This document shows positions 61,584 through 64,000 of a DNA stretch of 64,000 nt, one piece after another. The first letter of the stretch is position 1; each line of letters opens with the position of its first letter. Both the position numbers and the translations under genes were made by a program. The notes below the pieces were generated by a model. That model was not told the origin of the DNA. It ran no database searches and saw only the letters and a program-made list of their open reading frames with translations. Origin of the DNA: Paenibacillus sp. UNC499MF (GTDB lineage: Bacteria; Bacillota; Bacilli; Paenibacillales; NBRC-103111); NCBI RefSeq assembly GCF_900107975.1, contig NZ_FNVF01000004.1, positions 124,001-188,000 on the forward strand, given 5' to 3'.

Positions 61584-61742
61584 ATGTCGTCTTATGTCAA
61601 ATTTAATTGAAGGGGCATTGCTTTGATTTGTGACTTTGTGGCAGTATTAAGAAGTAGAATATTTTGGCAAGAAAAGCGGATTTTAAGCGTGAACATAGAT
61701 AACGGCGATATAGAAGAATATCTACATTAAGGAAGTGAAGGC

Positions 61743-62873
61743 TTGAAGAAAGGAACTTTGATCATGCTCGGTGTCGTTTTGTGTCTGATTTTGTTCCTGA
61801 CGTTCAACCGGAAAACGGATGACGCTTCCCCGATGCCGGTCCCTTCCGGAGAACCGGCCGGGCAGAATGGAAAAATCATCAACGTGCAGAATGAACGCGA
61901 GGCGTTGTATGCTTTTATAAAGACCCGCATGACGGGTCCATTCGGCGTGTTTACGAACTTCAAAGAAACGGATGAAGCCGGGGAAGCGGCCACGGGCCGT
62001 GAAGTGCTGAGCGAATCCGCTTCACTTCAAATGAGGGAAGACGCACGATCCGGCCGGAAAGAACAATTTGCGCAGCATTGGGCGCTGGCCAAGCAGACGT
62101 TTGATCTGAAGCAGGGCTTCAGTTACCGGTACAGTCCCAAGCAGCAGAAGAAATATTCGCTCAACGCGGCCGTGGACGACCTGCGGGTCATCCGGGCTCT
62201 GGCTGAGGCGGCCAAGGCCTTCGACGAACCGGCTTACGCCAAGGAAGCGGAGAAATACGGCAAGCGGTTTTACGAGACGAACGTGAAGGACGGCAGGCTT
62301 TACGATTTTTACGATGAAACGTACGGGATTACGAACAAGTTTGTGACGCTCTGCTATATCGATTTGCGGACGCTCGGCATGCTGCCTGTGCCGGATGCTT
62401 CGAGACAAGCGCTCCTGGATAATATGAAAGGTCTTATCTCAAAAGGGTATTTATCGGACGCGTTCCCTTTTTACGAGACACGGTTCGATTACGAGAAGAA
62501 CGCCTATGTCTCCGAGGAGATCAATATGGTGGAATCTCTGCTGACGGTGCTGCATTTGGCGGAAGCGGGTGAACCGAAGCTGGCTTCCATTCGTTACATC
62601 AAAGAGCATGTACAAGCGGGAACCCTTTACGGCCGCTATACGAAAGAAGGCACGCCAGCCAGCCAGGTGCAGTCTACGGCGATTTACGCGATTACGGCGA
62701 TGATCGGTTCGGAGACCGGCGATGCCTCGCTTTATCGGGACAGCATTCAGAGAATGAACGCCTACCAGGTGAAAGACGAAGGCAGTCCGCTTAACGGAGG
62801 CTTCGGCGATACCGCATCCGGCCAGGCGTATTCCTTCGATAATCTGATGGCCCTGCTGGCTTATACTTACTAA
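61743..62873 (+). CDS. Membrane-anchored GH8-like glycoside hydrolase
   Basis: This 376-residue protein has an N-terminal membrane anchor (LIMLGVVLCLILFLTF, about 6-21), a proline-rich linker and an extracellular alpha/alpha-toroid domain. GREVLSESASLQMREDARS, with Glu91, matches the SEGxxYAM catalytic-acid motif of family 8, and GFSYRYSPKQQ, AAVDDLRVIRAL (acidic Asp pair) and GRLYDFYDE follow in the expected order. GH8 proteins of this sort, like Listeria PssZ or BcsZ, trim exopolysaccharide during its export. Translation starts at TTG 61743 behind AAGGAAG. A GT-C type glycosyltransferase gene starts 20 bases downstream, supporting a role in surface glycan assembly. Confidence 0.75.
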   Translation: MKKGTLIMLGVVLCLILFLTFNRKTDDASPMPVPSGEPAGQNGKIINVQNEREALYAFIKTRMTGPFGVFTNFKETDEAGEAATGREVLSESASLQMREDARSGRKEQFAQHWALAKQTFDLKQGFSYRYSPKQQKKYSLNAAVDDLRVIRALAEAAKAFDEPAYAKEAEKYGKRFYETNVKDGRLYDFYDETYGITNKFVTLCYIDLRTLGMLPVPDASRQALLDNMKGLISKGYLSDAFPFYETRFDYEKNAYVSEEINMVESLLTVLHLAEAGEPKLASIRYIKEHVQAGTLYGRYTKEGTPASQVQSTAIYAITAMIGSETGDASLYRDSIQRMNAYQVKDEGSPLNGGFGDTASGQAYSFDNLMALLAYTY

Positions 62874-62893
62874 CACGAAAGAAGGTGATCCGG

Positions 62894-64000
62894 ATGACGA
62901 CGGAAAAATCCATCAAAGAGCGGATTCTTCAAAGATTTATTCTAGCGGGGCGTTATGTTTCCCCGGCTCTGCTGGCCGCTCTGGGTGTTCTGCTGATCAC
63001 CGGCTTCGCCTTATTTGTTCCTCCGTATATCGGAGTAGCCGATAACGGGGACTTTTTCCGGAGTATCTACAGCGAGGGCCTTTATTTCAATCTGCCGGAT
63101 TACGACAGCCAGCGCTTCGGCTATTTCGTCAAGCAGTACGGCATTTACCAGTACTTTAACGAAAACGGCACGACCATAGTGTCGTCCCAGTCGCTTTTCA
63201 TTAAGGCGGCGCTTCTGTTAAACCAGCTTCTGTTCAGCTCGGTTGTATTCGACATCCGCTTTCAGGCGCTGCTCTTTACGCTGCTGCTGACGGCCGCCGT
63301 GTATTTGCTGGTGGAAGCTCTGACCTGGAAAATCGCCAGGAAACACGGCTACCTCATTGCGCTCCTGGCTATTTTCATGTTCGGTGACACGGGGTATACC
63401 GCCTACTTCAGTTCCTTCTTCGGGGAAAGCATCGTGTACGTGATGATGCTGTTCGTCTTCGCGTCCTGGCTGCTCTTGTACCGCAAAAGATACAACGATT
63501 ACGCGCTTCTGGCTCTATTCGTAATAAGCACGCTCATCCTGACGACGTCCAAGCAGCAGAACGCTCCCGTCGGCATTATCGTCGCCTGCATGGCGTTGGT
63601 TCTCCTGTGGGTCCGCAAAGAGAAGCTCTTCCGGCTGCTTGCGGCGGGATCGCTGGTGCTGCTGTTCGTGGCCGGGGTGGCGACTTACGCCATGATTTCC
63701 AAGGAGTTCGTGAACATCAACCAGTATCACGCCATGACGCGCGGGGTTCTGATGCAGTCTGAGAATCCGGAGGATACGCTGAAGTCGTTCGAGATCGACA
63801 AGCAGTACGCGGTTCTGAAAGGGAGCATTTTTTACGAGCCCTACGCTACCGTAGACGTAAATTCGCCTATGCTGGAAAAAGATTTCTACAGCCGCTACGG
63901 GTTTGTTTCCATCCTGGCCTACTATGTCACTCATCCGGATAAGCTGCATTCCATCCTGAATGTGGCGGCCAAGGACGCCTTTACGATCAGGCCTACGGCG
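62894..64000 (+). CDS. GT-C type membrane glycosyltransferase (WsfD-like), cut by the window end
   Basis: ATG 62894 behind GAAGGTGA opens a frame that runs without a stop to the right edge (369 codons). After a short cytoplasmic start there is one membrane helix (about 23-44), then VPPYIGVADNGDFFRSIYSE, where the acidic DNGD motif is typical of the first extracellular loop of GT-C enzymes. Several more helices follow, together with TTSKQQNAPVG. The arrangement recalls the WsfD hexose transferases of S-layer or secondary-wall glycan synthesis in Geobacillus and Paenibacillus. It is cotranscribed with the GH8-like gene. The C-terminal domain is outside the window. Confidence 0.75.
   Translation, partial: MTTEKSIKERILQRFILAGRYVSPALLAALGVLLITGFALFVPPYIGVADNGDFFRSIYSEGLYFNLPDYDSQRFGYFVKQYGIYQYFNENGTTIVSSQSLFIKAALLLNQLLFSSVVFDIRFQALLFTLLLTAAVYLLVEALTWKIARKHGYLIALLAIFMFGDTGYTAYFSSFFGESIVYVMMLFVFASWLLLYRKRYNDYALLALFVISTLILTTSKQQNAPVGIIVACMALVLLWVRKEKLFRLLAAGSLVLLFVAGVATYAMISKEFVNINQYHAMTRGVLMQSENPEDTLKSFEIDKQYAVLKGSIFYEPYATVDVNSPMLEKDFYSRYGFVSILAYYVTHPDKLHSILNVAAKDAFTIRPTA

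Larger units (their letters stand above)
61310..61742 (+). other. Intergenic region before the GH8-like gene
   Basis: Two terminators (listed next) and an AT-rich promoter-like segment at 61600-61720 are present. I see no gene. Confidence 0.5.

Noticed and set aside
1-64000. CRISPR arrays, tRNA or rRNA genes, insertion sequences and prophage genes
   Set aside because: No regularly spaced direct repeats, cloverleaf-like sequences, transposase motifs or phage structural genes were seen in the window.

Overview
The window is a 64 kb piece of a low-to-moderate G+C Firmicutes chromosome, most likely Paenibacillus or a close relative. This is inferred from gene content: a Bce-type peptide-antibiotic module, secreted polysaccharide lyase and hexosaminidase, a cre-like site, strong AGGAGG ribosome binding sites, many AraC-independent one-component regulators, and ECF/DUF4179 sigma/anti-sigma genes. 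It holds about 55 protein-coding genes. I see no rRNA, tRNA, CRISPR array, insertion sequence or prophage. Both window ends cut genes: mqo on the left and a GT-C type membrane glycosyltransferase on the right.

Layout. 1-11 kb: the end of malate:quinone oxidoreductase, then two orphan immunity-like genes (SUKH and an unknown), an LtrA membrane protein, a divergent TetR/MFS efflux pair with three clear operators, an SDR gene killed by an amber codon, an ankyrin protein, and a 700-residue TerD-domain protein. The TerD gene is preceded by a striking leader with two tandem hairpins that keep the same internal loops while their stems co-vary. The second hairpin places a perfect Shine-Dalgarno next to the start codon only when folded. 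11-19 kb: an OFA-type MFS transporter with two SDRs and a MarR regulator, a Crp-like regulator, DUF4386, a MerR gene with its own textbook MerR promoter and two SRPBCC proteins, and a PNPOx-like protein. 19-23 kb: a complete BceRS-BceAB type resistance module with its operator. 23-29 kb: SelO behind a structured leader, twin GT2 glycosyltransferases, an ECF sigma factor with a DUF4179 anti-sigma, and a lipoprotein resembling signal peptidase I without catalytic residues. 29-38 kb: two linked hybrid kinases, then an AT-rich junction with a truncated alpha/beta-hydrolase remnant, then an HSP90-like ATPase translationally coupled to a helical-repeat protein.

38-55 kb: a stand-alone UvrC-like GIY-YIG protein, a secreted purple-acid-phosphatase-like enzyme, a creatininase-family hydrolase, YjdM, a GNAT, an LLM oxidoreductase, a MarR-controlled DHA2 pump, an RlmA-type rRNA methyltransferase preceded by a nine-codon upstream ORF ending in Arg-Tyr-Arg, an AGCS symporter, a second SDR-MarR-SDR cluster paralogous to the first, an ArsR/old yellow enzyme pair and a POT peptide transporter. 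55-64 kb: glycan metabolism, with a PL8 lyase that has a carbohydrate-binding domain inserted inside its lyase fold, a GH20 hexosaminidase, a membrane-anchored GH8-like protein and a GT-C glycosyltransferase.

The genes fall into themes: small-molecule and antibiotic sensing and export (TetR, MarR, MerR, Bce and RlmA modules), redox chemistry of unknown small molecules (two SDR/MarR clusters, OYE, LLM), envelope sensing (ECF, hybrid kinases) and extracellular glycan use or synthesis. The least explained parts are the tandem RNA leader of the TerD gene, the HSP90-like two-gene operon and the uORF of the methyltransferase gene.
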